Notes: generated by a model from the sequence alone, not told the origin. 64,000 bases of DNA from Halobacterium wangiae (GCF_021249345.1 NZ_CP089588.1:372001-436000), one strand, 5' to 3'. Shown: positions 25,980-35,251, counted from the first letter of the stretch. A program made the numbers and translations.

Positions 25980-26698
25980 CAGGCCACCTCCGAGACGCCG
26001 TCGAACTCGTCGAACGCGACGCCCTCGCTCGTTATCGTGGCGACGGTGAGGCCATTCCCGCTGGCCGTGTCGCGCTCGCTGGCGCTGGCTATCGCCTGCG
26101 CGGCGACGCTCCGGCCCGCCTCGGCGGTCAGGTCGTCCTCGAAGTGCTGTTCGAGCACGCCGTACGCTAGCTGCATCCCGCTGCCGCCCGCGGCGTAGCT
26201 GTCCGAGAGGACGCCACCGCCGCCGTCGAGGCTGAAGACGTGGCCGCCGTCCTCGTCGACGCCGCCGAGCAGCGGCGTGACCTGGAGCGGGGCGCTCCGG
26301 AGGACGTTTCCCGCCAGCGTCGCGAGTGCGGTCATCGTCAGGTCCTCGCTCCGGCGGTTCTCGTAGAGGCGCGCCTCCGCCCGCAGCACCCGGACGAACT
26401 GCTGGATGTGGCCCACGGCGCCAGACAGTGCGGCGGCTGCGGTGGGGTGGAGCTGTTCGACCTTCTGCGTGCGCTTATTCGTGACGAGTCGGCCGCCGAC
26501 GCTCGCCCGGCGGTCGGCCGCCATGACGACCCCGTCCGCCGTCGTGAGACCGACGACCGTCGTCCCCGTCTCCGCCACGCTGTCCTCGACGGGCGCCGGT
26601 GCGGCCTCGAGTGTCGACGGGTCTGCCTCGTGGATAGGCGGCCATCCCTGCCGTGGGTCCCGGGCCGTCGCCGTGTTCGACTGGTGAGTGTTCACCAT
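25979..26698 (-). CDS. psmB: Proteasome beta subunit
   Basis: A 239-residue threonine protease precursor. The 45-residue propeptide ends in AETG and the catalytic Thr46 begins TTVVGLTTADGV. Also seen are the active-site Asp in VVMAADRRAS, the Lys in NKRTQKVEQL, and the Ser/Asp region YAAGGSGMQLAYG. It is a beta-ring subunit of the 20S proteasome and lies directly upstream of psmA. The start MVNTHQSN was chosen because an A/T-rich box at 26733-26748 lies about 40 bases upstream; ATG 26725 would lie too close to that box. Confidence 0.92.
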   Translation of the reverse strand: MVNTHQSNTATARDPRQGWPPIHEADPSTLEAAPAPVEDSVAETGTTVVGLTTADGVVMAADRRASVGGRLVTNKRTQKVEQLHPTAAAALSGAVGHIQQFVRVLRAEARLYENRRSEDLTMTALATLAGNVLRSAPLQVTPLLGGVDEDGGHVFSLDGGGGVLSDSYAAGGSGMQLAYGVLEQHFEDDLTAEAGRSVAAQAIASASERDTASGNGLTVATITSEGVAFDEFDGVSEVA

Positions 26699-26732
26699 GG
26701 GAGGAAAGCGGGACGCCACCCCCATAACTGTA

Positions 26733-26748
26733 ATCTAAATTATATTTT
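26733..26748 (-). promoter_or_regulatory. A/T-rich promoter element of the proteasome operon
   Basis: AATCTAAATTATATTT is one of the few strongly A/T-rich stretches in the window. On the minus strand it gives AAATATAATTT about 40 bases before the psmB ATG, consistent with a transcript carrying a short leader of about 15 nt. Confidence 0.6.
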
Positions 26749-26809
26749 AGTGCGGGGCGCTGTCACTCCCCCCACTCGTTTATGTCGTGGCCGCACAACT
26801 TCTTCGACG

Positions 26810-27325
26810 ATGCAGGAACTCGTCTCCGAGGCAGTCACGAGGTCGCTGCTGGCACTGGCTGGTTCGGGCGTCGACGTCACCGTCGGCGAGGGACTCGCGG
26901 GCGGTGCCGTCGGGGCGTTCCTCACGACGCTCGTCGTCGGCGCCATCGCCGTCGCCGTATTCCCCGAGCGCACCGAGGCCCTGATGGAGGCCGTCCTCGA
27001 CGACCCCGTCGGCTCGTTCGCCTACGGCCTCCTCGTCTCCATCGCGCTGTTCGTCGTCGCCGTGGTGCTCGTCCTCACGATCGTCGGCATCCTCGTCGCG
27101 ATTCCGCTGCTGCTGGTCGCGTACGTGCTGTGGGCCGCCGGTGCGGCCGTCGCCTACCTCGCCATCGCCGACCGCCTGGTCGGCCACGAGGATGGCTGGC
27201 TCAAAGCGCTCCTCGTCGCGGCAACCATCAACGGCCTGCTCGCGGCGACGGGCGTCGGCGCCATCGTCGCCGTCTGTATCGGCATCGCGGGGTTCGGCGC
27301 CGTCCTCCGCCCGTACCTCGGCTGA
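26810..27325 (+). CDS. Haloarchaeal membrane protein
   Basis: A 171-residue protein with about five membrane helices. A polar N-terminus (MQELVSEAVTRSLLAL) leads into VGAFLTTLVVGAIAVAVFP, then AYGLLVSIALFVVAVVLVLTIVG and further glycine-rich helices (GAIVAVCIGIAGFGAVLRPYLG). The pattern resembles the haloarchaeal polymer-forming/bactofilin-associated membrane family but no function is recognised. It is divergent from psmB, sharing the 111-bp promoter gap. Confidence 0.75.
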   Translation: MQELVSEAVTRSLLALAGSGVDVTVGEGLAGGAVGAFLTTLVVGAIAVAVFPERTEALMEAVLDDPVGSFAYGLLVSIALFVVAVVLVLTIVGILVAIPLLLVAYVLWAAGAAVAYLAIADRLVGHEDGWLKALLVAATINGLLAATGVGAIVAVCIGIAGFGAVLRPYLG

Positions 27326-27343
27326 CACCGCTGGCCTCGTCTG

Positions 27344-30025
27344 CTACTCGTCCCCGACCTGCTCGCGCACGCGCTCGTGGAACTCCCGGAGCACGGCGTC
27401 CTCGTCGTCCGCGAGCACGACGTCGCTGGCCGACAGCGTGGCGAGGCCGAACGACAGCGGCGACGGGGACGTGAGCGACGTCTTCCGGATCTCCACCTCG
27501 CCGGCCTGCACGCGGGCCAGCACCTCCGTGACGCCCGCGAGGTCGAGTTTGTCCTCGACGAGTTCGCGGTAGGTCTCCTCGATGACAGCGAACTCCTCTA
27601 AGTCCTCGGCGAAGCCGAGCAGCATCTCGCTGGCGACCTGCTGCTTGCTCGCGGACTTCTCGTAGCCCTTGTAGCGTTTCAGGATGAGCAGCGCGCGCGT
27701 CGCGTTGATGCGGAAGTACCGCTTCAGGAGGTCCGTCTCGCGGAGCGCGCGCCGCAAGTTCTTGCGGGCGTCCGCCGGGTCGGTCTTCCGCAGGAGGCCC
27801 GTCACGTCGACCTTCCGGTTGAGCGGCATCGACAGCGTGAACCCGTTGTCCGCCACGGAGACGGCGACGTTCGCGTTCGCCTCGTTCGCACAGCGGTAGG
27901 CGAGCAGTCGCGAGAGACCGTCGTTGAACCGCCGGCCGTACGGCGTGCGGACGTGGTAGCGCCGCCGGTACTCGTCGCGGTCCTTCACCTCCTCGACGGC
28001 GATGCGCTCGGGCGTGCTCACGCTCTCCGTGCCCGCGTACGCCACCTGGTCGTCGTACATCCGGGCGAGCGCGCGGACGGCGTCCCCGTCGATGGGGAAC
28101 TCGCGGAGCCACCGCCTGACCGCCGCGGGGCCGCCCGCGTCCATCTTCTTGAGGAGTTCGCCCTGGAAGCGCGCGATCTCGCGGCCCAGGTCGTAGGACA
28201 GCGGGAGGCGCTCGGAGAACCACGACGGCACCGTCGCGCGCTCGCTCGTCCGGTCGACGTACACCTTCGACCCGCGGCGGTAGCGGTAGGCGAACCGGTC
28301 GCCGCCGAGCACGAACACGTCGCCCGCCTCGAGCGTGTCGAGGTAGCCCTCGTCGAGCTGGCCGACCCAGTCGTCGTCGCCCCGGACGTAGACGTTCACA
28401 GTGAAGGAGTCCGGGATAGTCCCGATATTCTGGAGGAGGATGGGGCGCGCGAGTCGGCCGCGCTTCCCGACGAGGCGTTCGCCGACGTCGAAGTCGGGGT
28501 AGTGGTGTTCACCCTCCGGGGCGTCGTTCTCGTCGCGCCACACCTTCGCGTAGACGCGGCGGTCCTCGAGGCCGTCGTAGTCGGCGGTGAGGTAGCGCAG
28601 CAGCGTCTCGTACTCGTCGTCGCCGTACTCCCGGTAGGGGTACGCCGACCGCAGTGTCTCCAGCACCTCGCTGTCCCGCAGCGGCCCCTCGATGGCCATC
28701 CCGTAGACGTGCTGGGCGGCGACGTCTTGAGCGCGCTCGGGGATGTGGACGCGGTCGACGAACCCGCGCTCGGCCTGCCGGAGCATCACCGCACACTCGA
28801 CGAGTTCGTCGCGGTCGAGCGCGATGACCCGACCCGTTACCGTCCGGCCGGGGCGGTGGCCCGCACGGCCGACGCGCTGGAGCAGGCTGGCGACGGACTT
28901 CGGGGAGCCGACCTGCACAACGAGGTCCACGTGGGGCATGTCGATGCCGAGTTCGAGGCTCGTCGACGTCGTGGTGACGTCCAGGCTCCCCTCCTTCAGC
29001 CGCCGCTCGACGTCCTTCCGACGGTCCTTCGAGAGACTGCCGTGGTGGCAGGCCGACCGCTCCTCCCCGACGATGCCGCGCTCGCGGAGGTTCTCCAGGA
29101 CGCGCTCGGCGCCCGACCGCGTGTTCGTGAACACGAGCGTGCTCTCCGCGCCGCCGACGAGGTCACCGAGTTCGTCGTAGAACGCGTCGTTGATGGCCCC
29201 CGAGGAGGCGTTCACGAGGTCCGGGCGCGGACAGTGGAGTTCGAGGTCGTAGTCGCGGGCGAACCGGGCGTCGACGAGTTCGCAGTCCCGCGCCGCTCCC
29301 TGCTCGTCGAAGCCGACGAGGAACCGTGCGATGTCCGACAGCGGTTCGACCGTCGCCGAGCAGCCGATGCGCGTGAACCCGCCCGCCAGCCGCTGGAGGC
29401 GTTCGAGGCTCACCGAGAGGTGGGTGCCGCGCTTGGAGTCCGCGAGGCTGTGTATCTCGTCGACGACGACGTACTCGACGCGCTCCAGGCGCTCCCGGAA
29501 CTTCGGCGAGTTCAGCAGGATGGCGAGCGTCTCCGGCGTCGTGTTGAGGATGTGGGGTGCCTCCTCGAGCATCTGCTGGCGCTCGTAACTCGTGGTGTCG
29601 CCGTGGCGGATGGCCTGTCGAACGTCGGTCTCCACCCCCCGGTCGGAGAGGTTGTCGGCGATGCCCTCCAGGGGTTCGGCGAGATTCCGCTCGATGTCGT
29701 TGGCGAGAGACTTCAGCGGCGAGACGTAGAGGCAGTAGACCCCGTTCTCGAGGCCCTCCGTGCGCTCGCGCTCGAACAGTTCGTTCAGGATCGCGGTGAA
29801 CGACGCGAGCGTCTTGCCGCTCCCCGTCGGCGCCGCGACGAGCGCGTTCGCGCCCTGCTGGACGAGCGGAATCGCCTCGCGCTGTGGCGGCGTGAGACAG
29901 CCGCCGTCCTGGGTCGGCGGGCCGAACCGGTCGACCCACCACTCCCGGACCGCGGGGTCGAGGGCGTCGAGAATCTCGCGGTCGGTCGCGCCCGACCCCG
30001 CCAGCGCCTCCGACTCGGTCGCCAT
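27344..30025 (-). CDS. lhr: Lhr-type DEAD/DEAH-box helicase
   Basis: An 893-residue SF2 helicase. The Q-like LTPPQREAIP, Walker A APTGSGKT (Lys71), YVSPLKSLAND, NTTPETLAILL, motif II VVVDEIHSLADSKRG and motif III SATVEPL form RecA domain 1. TSTSLELGIDMPHVDLVV and LQRVGRAGHRPG form motifs V and VI of domain 2. The C-terminal ~350 residues hold the winged helix and beta-barrel region typical of archaeal Lhr helicases (aLhr2 group, without the bacterial C-terminal extension). Role in DNA repair or replication restart is inferred from the family. Confidence 0.93.
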   Translation of the reverse strand: MATESEALAGSGATDREILDALDPAVREWWVDRFGPPTQDGGCLTPPQREAIPLVQQGANALVAAPTGSGKTLASFTAILNELFERERTEGLENGVYCLYVSPLKSLANDIERNLAEPLEGIADNLSDRGVETDVRQAIRHGDTTSYERQQMLEEAPHILNTTPETLAILLNSPKFRERLERVEYVVVDEIHSLADSKRGTHLSVSLERLQRLAGGFTRIGCSATVEPLSDIARFLVGFDEQGAARDCELVDARFARDYDLELHCPRPDLVNASSGAINDAFYDELGDLVGGAESTLVFTNTRSGAERVLENLRERGIVGEERSACHHGSLSKDRRKDVERRLKEGSLDVTTTSTSLELGIDMPHVDLVVQVGSPKSVASLLQRVGRAGHRPGRTVTGRVIALDRDELVECAVMLRQAERGFVDRVHIPERAQDVAAQHVYGMAIEGPLRDSEVLETLRSAYPYREYGDDEYETLLRYLTADYDGLEDRRVYAKVWRDENDAPEGEHHYPDFDVGERLVGKRGRLARPILLQNIGTIPDSFTVNVYVRGDDDWVGQLDEGYLDTLEAGDVFVLGGDRFAYRYRRGSKVYVDRTSERATVPSWFSERLPLSYDLGREIARFQGELLKKMDAGGPAAVRRWLREFPIDGDAVRALARMYDDQVAYAGTESVSTPERIAVEEVKDRDEYRRRYHVRTPYGRRFNDGLSRLLAYRCANEANANVAVSVADNGFTLSMPLNRKVDVTGLLRKTDPADARKNLRRALRETDLLKRYFRINATRALLILKRYKGYEKSASKQQVASEMLLGFAEDLEEFAVIEETYRELVEDKLDLAGVTEVLARVQAGEVEIRKTSLTSPSPLSFGLATLSASDVVLADDEDAVLREFHERVREQVGDE

Positions 30026-30190
30026 TCCTGTCGTCGTTGGGTCCCGGCCGACAAGTGTCTGACGCCGGTCGGAGTACGTGACAGTTACCCCGGGGCGGTC
30101 CGGGGTTCGACCGGCGCTCTCGCGACGGCGTAAGCCGACCGTACGTCCCCGTCCTCTCGGCCGTCCGAGAGTTCCCGTTCTGTCTCCACG

Positions 30191-30325
30191 ATGCCAGCGT
30201 CAGAACCGCTCGCCGAGCACGTCCTCGGCTGGCTGCTCGAACGGCCGGCGCGCGTGCTCGCCCACCCGGTCGAGGCGAGCGACTTCGAGTTGCTCGCACA
30301 CGCCGTCGACACCGACCGGGAGTAG
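30191..30325 (+). CDS. 44-residue putative small protein
   Basis: A short frame with ATG and TAG: MPASEPLAEHVLGWLLERPA at the head and FELLAHAVDTDRE at the end. Composition (Glu, Asp, Ala, Leu) and third-base GC are like neighbouring genes. It lies 42 bp before the RNase Z-like gene on the same strand and may be co-transcribed. It could also be a chance frame in GC-rich DNA, so confidence is moderate. Confidence 0.35.
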   Translation: MPASEPLAEHVLGWLLERPARVLAHPVEASDFELLAHAVDTDRE

Positions 30326-30367
30326 CGTGCCGAAACCGTTACCCGGCGCGCAGTCCGGGGTTCGAGT

Positions 30368-31099
30368 ATGCGACTGACGTTCCTCGGCACCGGGAGCGCG
30401 ATGCCGACCGGCGAGCGGATGCAGACCGGGTTGCTGGTGGAGAAACCCGGAACTCGTCTGCTCGTCGACTGCGGCAGCGGCGTCCTCCACACGCTCTCCC
30501 GGACCGACGTCGGCTACGAGGGCGTGGACACCGTCCTGCTCACGCACCACCACCTCGACCATGTCAGCGACCTGCTCGTCCTGCTGAAGGCGCGCTGGCT
30601 CGCCGGCGAGGAGTCCCTGACCGTCGTGGGACCGCCGGGGACCGAGGACCTCGTGACCGACCTGCTGGACGTCCACGACTACCTCCAGGGACGCGTCGAC
30701 CTGACGCTGCGCGACGTCGAACCGCCGCGCTTCGAGGTGGCGGGCTTCGACGTCGAGGCCATCGAGACGATCCACTCGATGGCCGGCTACGCGTACAAGT
30801 TCGACGGTGAACTCGTGTTCAGCGGCGACACGGAGGCCCTCGACGGGATGGCGGCGTTCGCCGAGGGCGCGTCGGTGCTCGTCCACGACTGCTCGTTCCC
30901 CGACGAGGTCGACGTCGCCAACCACCCGACTCCCACGCAGTTGGGTGCGTCGCTGGTCGACGCCGACGTCGACGACCTCTACCTCACGCACCTCTACCCG
31001 CACACGGACGGCAAGCACGACGAGATGCGAGAGTCGATAGCGCGCCACTACGACGGCGACGTGACGTTCGCACGGGACGGGCTCGAAATCGAGATCTGA
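30368..31099 (+). CDS. Metallo-beta-lactamase-fold hydrolase, RNase Z-like
   Basis: A 243-residue metallo-hydrolase: MRLTFLGTGSAMPTGERMQTG at the start, the metal-binding motif TVLLTHHHLDHVSD (HxHxDH), later ligands FSGDTEAL and YLTHLYPHTDGK. This is the RNase Z/ElaC type order, but the protein is shorter than bona fide tRNA 3'-endonucleases and lacks a clear exosite arm, so it may act on another phosphodiester or sulfur ester. Single gene or operon with the small upstream frame. Confidence 0.85.
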   Translation: MRLTFLGTGSAMPTGERMQTGLLVEKPGTRLLVDCGSGVLHTLSRTDVGYEGVDTVLLTHHHLDHVSDLLVLLKARWLAGEESLTVVGPPGTEDLVTDLLDVHDYLQGRVDLTLRDVEPPRFEVAGFDVEAIETIHSMAGYAYKFDGELVFSGDTEALDGMAAFAEGASVLVHDCSFPDEVDVANHPTPTQLGASLVDADVDDLYLTHLYPHTDGKHDEMRESIARHYDGDVTFARDGLEIEI

Positions 31100-31285
31100 A
31101 GTGATCGCTAGCACGGTTCCCATCCGCAGCCAGAGTCTCGACGTAGAACAGAACAGTCGGTACGTCGGACTGTGCGGGTACTGTCTTTAGATATCCGACA
31201 ATCACGAGCTAGAATTTCGGGAGAAGGCGCGTCGTAGCATGGGTGTGGTACTTACCGGTTCGCCACCTACCCACGTCGAGTACCG

Positions 31286-31480
31286 ATGGCGGCATTCAAC
31301 ACCAGATCCGCGAACAAGATCAGTATCGTCTCGACAGTGATCGACGCGGCGATGGCGTTCGCCCGGGGGCGCAGAAAACAGGGTGTGTTGCTCCTCGGTG
31401 CCGCTGCACTCTCCACTCGTATCCCCGGTATCGGCACGGCTGTGTCGATACTCTCCCGGATCGTACAGCGGCTTCGCTGA
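31286..31480 (+). CDS. Small basic haloarchaeal protein
   Basis: A 64-residue protein, unusually basic for this genome (MAAFNTRSANKISIVSTVID, then AFARGRRKQGVLLLGAAALS, ending SRIVQRLR). One hydrophobic helix (about residues 32-52) could insert in the membrane. No recognised family. A 186-bp gap precedes it with only an A/T-rich patch (TTTAGATATCC near 31187) to serve as promoter. Confidence 0.5.
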   Translation: MAAFNTRSANKISIVSTVIDAAMAFARGRRKQGVLLLGAAALSTRIPGIGTAVSILSRIVQRLR

Positions 31481-31573
31481 GTCGGAACTTCGGTTCCCGA
31501 TGCCGGCTGGGTGCGTGAGGAGTCCCCGCTGACGTGGTGCCAGCGCTACCGGAAGCGCAGCCCTGCTGTCGAC

Positions 31574-32644
31574 TCAGTCCAGCCGGTAGCGCAGCACGGC
31601 CGCGATGCCGCCGAGGTTCCGGAGCTGTTCGCCGGGCGCGAACTCGTGGCTGAACACGGTGACGTCCCCGCCCTGCTGTTCGACGTCCGTCACGAGGTCG
31701 TTGACGTCGACGTCCCAGTCGCCCTCGCCCGCGCGCTCCATCCGCAGTCGCTCGTCGAGGATGAGGAGGGACTCCACCGCGCCGAACTCCACCGCCTCGG
31801 CCACCGCGTCGACGCCGTAGGCGGCCTTCCCCTCGGTGGCAATCTGCGTGGTGAGTTCGTCGATGAGCTCGGACTCCTCGGCGATGCGGGTCTGCTCCTG
31901 GACCTCCTCGACGGCGCCGCGCTTGAGCACCTCGTGGACGCCGCGGCCGCCCACCGCGCTCGTGTCCACCATCGTGATCTTGTCCTGCAGGTCGGGGTAC
32001 TCCTCGGTGACGTAGGCGAGGGCGTCCTGTTTCGTGAACCCGGGGCCAGCGAGGATGATGGCGTCGGCTCGCATGCGCGCGAGCGCGTCGGCGAGCGTCG
32101 CGAACAGCTCGTCGCGACCGCGGTCGTTCTGTTCGCCCTTCCCGGTCGTCGCCGTGAACGACCCCTGTTCGTCGACGCCGTACTGCTGGACGACGTGGAT
32201 GTGGGCCTCGCCCTCCTCGACCGTCGCGATGGCGACGTCCGGCTGGTCGGTGGCCTCGACGGCCTCGTTCAGCCGTTCGAGCTGGTCGGGTTTCCAGTGC
32301 TTCTCGACCTCGATCTCCTCGCGGTCCTCGACGTTCAGCGTGTGGTGCATCCCGAGCTGGTCCTCCCGCGAGCAGTCCGCGATGGTGCCAGCGACCCGGA
32401 GACGGTTCGAGAACTTGTGGAACTCCACGTCCTCGACGTCGAGGGTGACGAACATGTGCTCGCGCTCCCCGCCCGTGTCCCGCATCTGGTCGTCGTTGCG
32501 CTGGATGCGGCGGTGGGTGTCACCCGCCACGAGGTCCCCGGGTTCGAGGACGTACGCGAGGTGCCAGAGGTCGTCGAGGCTCTCGGGGACGAGCGTGATG
32601 CGCTCGGCGCCGCCCTCGACCCGCCGGCGCTCCTTCAGTTGCAT
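31574..32644 (-). CDS. pelA: Ribosome-rescue factor Pelota
   Basis: A 356-residue eRF1-like protein. [29 protein letters not shown] is the N-terminal SmR/Sm-like domain that enters the ribosomal A site, RRIQR-type basic loops follow, the central domain ([18 protein letters not shown]) lacks a GGQ motif, and the C-terminal domain ends [16 protein letters not shown]. With aEF1alpha or ABCE1 it dissociates stalled ribosomes on truncated messages. It lies next to RqcH, the nascent-chain rescue factor, on the same strand but separated by the repeat pair at 32.74-33.00 kb. Confidence 0.92.
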   Translation of the reverse strand: MQLKERRRVEGGAERITLVPESLDDLWHLAYVLEPGDLVAGDTHRRIQRNDDQMRDTGGEREHMFVTLDVEDVEFHKFSNRLRVAGTIADCSREDQLGMHHTLNVEDREEIEVEKHWKPDQLERLNEAVEATDQPDVAIATVEEGEAHIHVVQQYGVDEQGSFTATTGKGEQNDRGRDELFATLADALARMRADAIILAGPGFTKQDALAYVTEEYPDLQDKITMVDTSAVGGRGVHEVLKRGAVEEVQEQTRIAEESELIDELTTQIATEGKAAYGVDAVAEAVEFGAVESLLILDERLRMERAGEGDWDVDVNDLVTDVEQQGGDVTVFSHEFAPGEQLRNLGGIAAVLRYRLD

Positions 32645-32743
32645 ACGTAGGGGGAGTGGGGCGACGGTCAAGTGTCCTGCTACTCTCAGTTCGGCGAATA
32701 TCTAGTTGAGAATTGCTCGCTCGCGAGACTGTATAGACTACCC

Positions 32744-32862
32744 AGAAAGCCCCGGGTGGCTGCGCTCCCGCGGCTCGCTGCGCGCTTCACTCCCTCGCGT
32801 TGCTCGGCCGTTCCAGTGCTTGCGTCGCCGGGGTTCGCGCAGCCACCCGCCCCTTTCAGTCC
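32744..32862. repeat. Dispersed repeat, copy B (perfect inner arms)
   Basis: Starts AGAAAGCCCC and ends GCCCCTTTCAGTCC. Next to the ends lie GGGTGGCTGCGC and GCGCAGCCACCC, a perfect 12-bp inverted repeat. The centre has GCTCGCTGCGCGCTTCACTC and CAGTGCTTGCGTCGCC. It sits, facing copy C, in the 411-bp gap between pelA and rqcH that contains no gene. Confidence 0.8.
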
Positions 32863-32894
32863 GCCTGTTGCTGGCTGGTCAATCAGTCTGGGTG

Positions 32895-33002
32895 GGGCTG
32901 AAAGGGGCGACCGTCTCGACTCCCGGGCCTCGTTGCGCTCCTCGGCCTTCGGCCTGCGGTGCTTACTTCGTCCGGGTTCGTCGAGACGGCTGGGGCTTTC
33001 TT
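32895..33002. repeat. Dispersed repeat, copy C (inverted ends)
   Basis: Starts GGCTGAAAGGGGC and ends GGGGCTTTCTT, i.e. the termini are reversed relative to copy B, 32 bp away. The inner arms CCGTCTCGAC and GTCGAGACGG pair perfectly but have a different sequence from those of copy B. The centre (CCTCGTTGCGCTCCTCGGCC then GGTGCTTACTTCGTCCGGG) reads in the same direction as the centre of copy B. Confidence 0.8.
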
Positions 33003-33055
33003 GGTGTTATCACTATCTCACGCAGAACCAAAGCGAAAGCTACCGTGAACCAGCT

Positions 33056-35185
33056 CTAGTCCCGAATCCGACTCCCACCGGGGGGCATGTACTTCTGGAT
33101 CTCGTCGGGGCTGGCGACCTTCCGGACGAACGACTGGTCGGCGAACCGCTCGCGGAACGTCCGGTAGATTCGCTTGGCGGCGTCGCCCTGCGCGTACCGG
33201 CCGGGTTCGAGTTCGACGAGCGTCTCCACCTGGTCGCGGACCGCCTCGATGGGGCCGCCGAGGACGCGGGTGTTCGGTTCGCAGGCGATGCCGACGGCCC
33301 ACTCCGCGGGGAGGTCACGGAAGTACGTGCGGTCGCCGCGGATGGCGAACCCGCCCTTCTCCAGGTACTCGCCGCTCTCGGGTGTCTTCGACACCTGATC
33401 TGGGGAGACCATGTAGGCGTCGCCGGCGCCGCGGCCGTCCTTCCACACGGAGGAGCAACAGACCGCGAACTGGGCGGCCTGGCGCTTGCTCGCCTCGGGC
33501 ACCTCGATGTCCTTGGAAGGTTCGCTCGGCGCGGACGTCTTCAGCACCGTGATGGGGCCACCGTGGGCCTGCGAGTGGAAGAAGCGGTCGTAGCGGTCCA
33601 TGTACTTCTTCACGAGTTCCTCGTTCTGGTCGGCGTTCCGGCCGCCGAGCACGAGGAACCCCTCCGAGGTCCGGAACCAGCGGAACCGCTCGTACCACTG
33701 CTCCTGGTTCCGGACGGGAACGGACGACCGGGAGAGCCAGTCGACGTCCGCCATCTCGTCGTCCTCCGCCTCGTCCGGTTCGTCGGGTTCGGCCTCCCAC
33801 TCCTCGCGGCGCCGCTTCGCGGCTTCGAGGTCCCCGCGGGTGTTCTCGATGGCTTGCCGGGCGCCCTCGCGTTTCTCCTCGATGCGCTTGGCCTCCGTGT
33901 AGATGCGGTCGGCGTTCTTCTCGACGCCCGACTCGGGGTCGAGTTCGACGGTGTGGTCCTCGATGCGCACGCGGACGGTCCCTTTGGACTCGTTGACCCC
34001 GAGGAAGACGTCCGCGCCGGGCACGTCGCCCGCGGCCTCCTCGAAGCGCTCGGCGATGTCCTGCCAGCCGTGGCCGGCGTCGCGGGCGTCCGCGACGACC
34101 CCGAGCAGTTCGTCGACGAGGTCGTAGTTGCCGTACAGCAGTTCGGCCTTCTCGCGTTCGGCCTCGGCCTGCTCCTCGAAGTCGTCGATGGCCTGCTGTT
34201 GCTGTTCGATGATGCGTTTCTGTTTCTCTATCTCCGCCTCGAAGTCCGGCCGCGAGACGGCCTCGCCGCTCTCCTCCTCCTCGGTGGTGTCGAGGTTCGT
34301 GAAGTAGTCGTCGAGGGCGTCGTTGAACCGGTCGAAGACGTCCGCCGGGAGCTCCTCGCGCTCGCGGAGCGGGATCGGCGTCACGTCGACGCGCTGGCCG
34401 CGGTTCGGCGCCCCGTCCTCGTCCTCACCGTCCTCTCGCTCGAAGTACACACGCGGGTCGAGTTCGCCCGCGCGGATGCCCTCGAAGAGGCGCGTGCTCT
34501 CGTCGTAGAGCACGCGGAACTCGTCTTCGTCGGCCTTCCCGATGTCCTTCGTCTTCTCGACACCGGCGCGCGTGCAGAGTTCCTCGGCGTAGAGGCCGCC
34601 GAAGTTGAGTTGCGTCGCGAGCGTGCGCACGAGGTCCGTGTCCGACTGGCACATCTTCGCCGCGAACGCCTCGAAGTCGAGGTCGATGGGGTTGACCCGG
34701 GCGCTCGGGAAGCCGTACTGAGCGCCCGCCGCGACCGTCCGGGACTGGAGACGCACGGTCTCCAGGCAGTCGACGACCTCGCCGTTCTGGTCGAGCACCG
34801 CGACGTTGCCGTCGCCAAACAGTTCCACGACGATGGTGGTGTCCTGGTCCTCGCGGCGGAACTCGAACTCGAGGATGCGGTCGAAGCCGTGCTGGCGCAC
34901 CTCGTGGAAGTCCGCCCCGGAGAGGCGGTTGCGCAGCATCTTCGCGAAGTTCGGCGGCCGACCGGGGGCGTCCGGGACGTGCTCGGGGGCGGCGACGTGC
35001 GCGCGCTTCGTCTCGCCGACTTCGAGGAGGAGTTCGACCCGCCCGCGGTCGAAGTCCCGCATCTTCAGGCGGACGAGGTCGTCCCCGTAGAGGTAGGCCT
35101 TGTCGACTTTCGCCCCCTTGTAGTCGTTGAGTTCGGCCGTGAGGGCGACGAGGTCGACGCTCGTCAGCTCCCGCTTCTGGTCCAT
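33056..35185 (-). CDS. rqcH: Ribosome quality-control factor RqcH/NEMF (Rqc2 homolog)
   Basis: A 709-residue NFACT protein. The N-terminal NFACT-N domain has FAKMLRNRLSGADFHEVRQ and GFDRILEFEF, with the DR pair needed for tRNA recruitment; a long coiled coil (about 325-480, KRIIEQQQQAIDDFEEQAEA and KRIEEKREGARQ) follows; the NFACT-R domain includes SRSSVPVRN and RFRWFRTSEGFLVLGGRNADQNE. It binds the peptidyl-tRNA-bearing 50S subunit and adds Ala tails in archaea and bacteria. The ATG at 35185 was preferred to a GTG at 35200. Neighbouring Pelota acts upstream in the same rescue route. Confidence 0.93.
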   Translation of the reverse strand: MDQKRELTSVDLVALTAELNDYKGAKVDKAYLYGDDLVRLKMRDFDRGRVELLLEVGETKRAHVAAPEHVPDAPGRPPNFAKMLRNRLSGADFHEVRQHGFDRILEFEFRREDQDTTIVVELFGDGNVAVLDQNGEVVDCLETVRLQSRTVAAGAQYGFPSARVNPIDLDFEAFAAKMCQSDTDLVRTLATQLNFGGLYAEELCTRAGVEKTKDIGKADEDEFRVLYDESTRLFEGIRAGELDPRVYFEREDGEDEDGAPNRGQRVDVTPIPLREREELPADVFDRFNDALDDYFTNLDTTEEEESGEAVSRPDFEAEIEKQKRIIEQQQQAIDDFEEQAEAEREKAELLYGNYDLVDELLGVVADARDAGHGWQDIAERFEEAAGDVPGADVFLGVNESKGTVRVRIEDHTVELDPESGVEKNADRIYTEAKRIEEKREGARQAIENTRGDLEAAKRRREEWEAEPDEPDEAEDDEMADVDWLSRSSVPVRNQEQWYERFRWFRTSEGFLVLGGRNADQNEELVKKYMDRYDRFFHSQAHGGPITVLKTSAPSEPSKDIEVPEASKRQAAQFAVCCSSVWKDGRGAGDAYMVSPDQVSKTPESGEYLEKGGFAIRGDRTYFRDLPAEWAVGIACEPNTRVLGGPIEAVRDQVETLVELEPGRYAQGDAAKRIYRTFRERFADQSFVRKVASPDEIQKYMPPGGSRIRD

Positions 35186-35251
35186 ACCCTCGATTGACAC
35201 GGGGCGGCCCTCTGCCTTACGGTCCGCTCTCGCCGCCGTCCACCTCCACGG

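Noticed and set aside
27953-30133. A 726-codon plus-strand frame opposite the Lhr helicase
   Set aside because: No family features; it is a product of the GC-rich third positions of lhr.
32672-35197. An 841-codon plus-strand frame opposite rqcH
   Set aside because: Its translation lacks any domain and starts inside the dispersed repeats; rqcH on the minus strand is clear.
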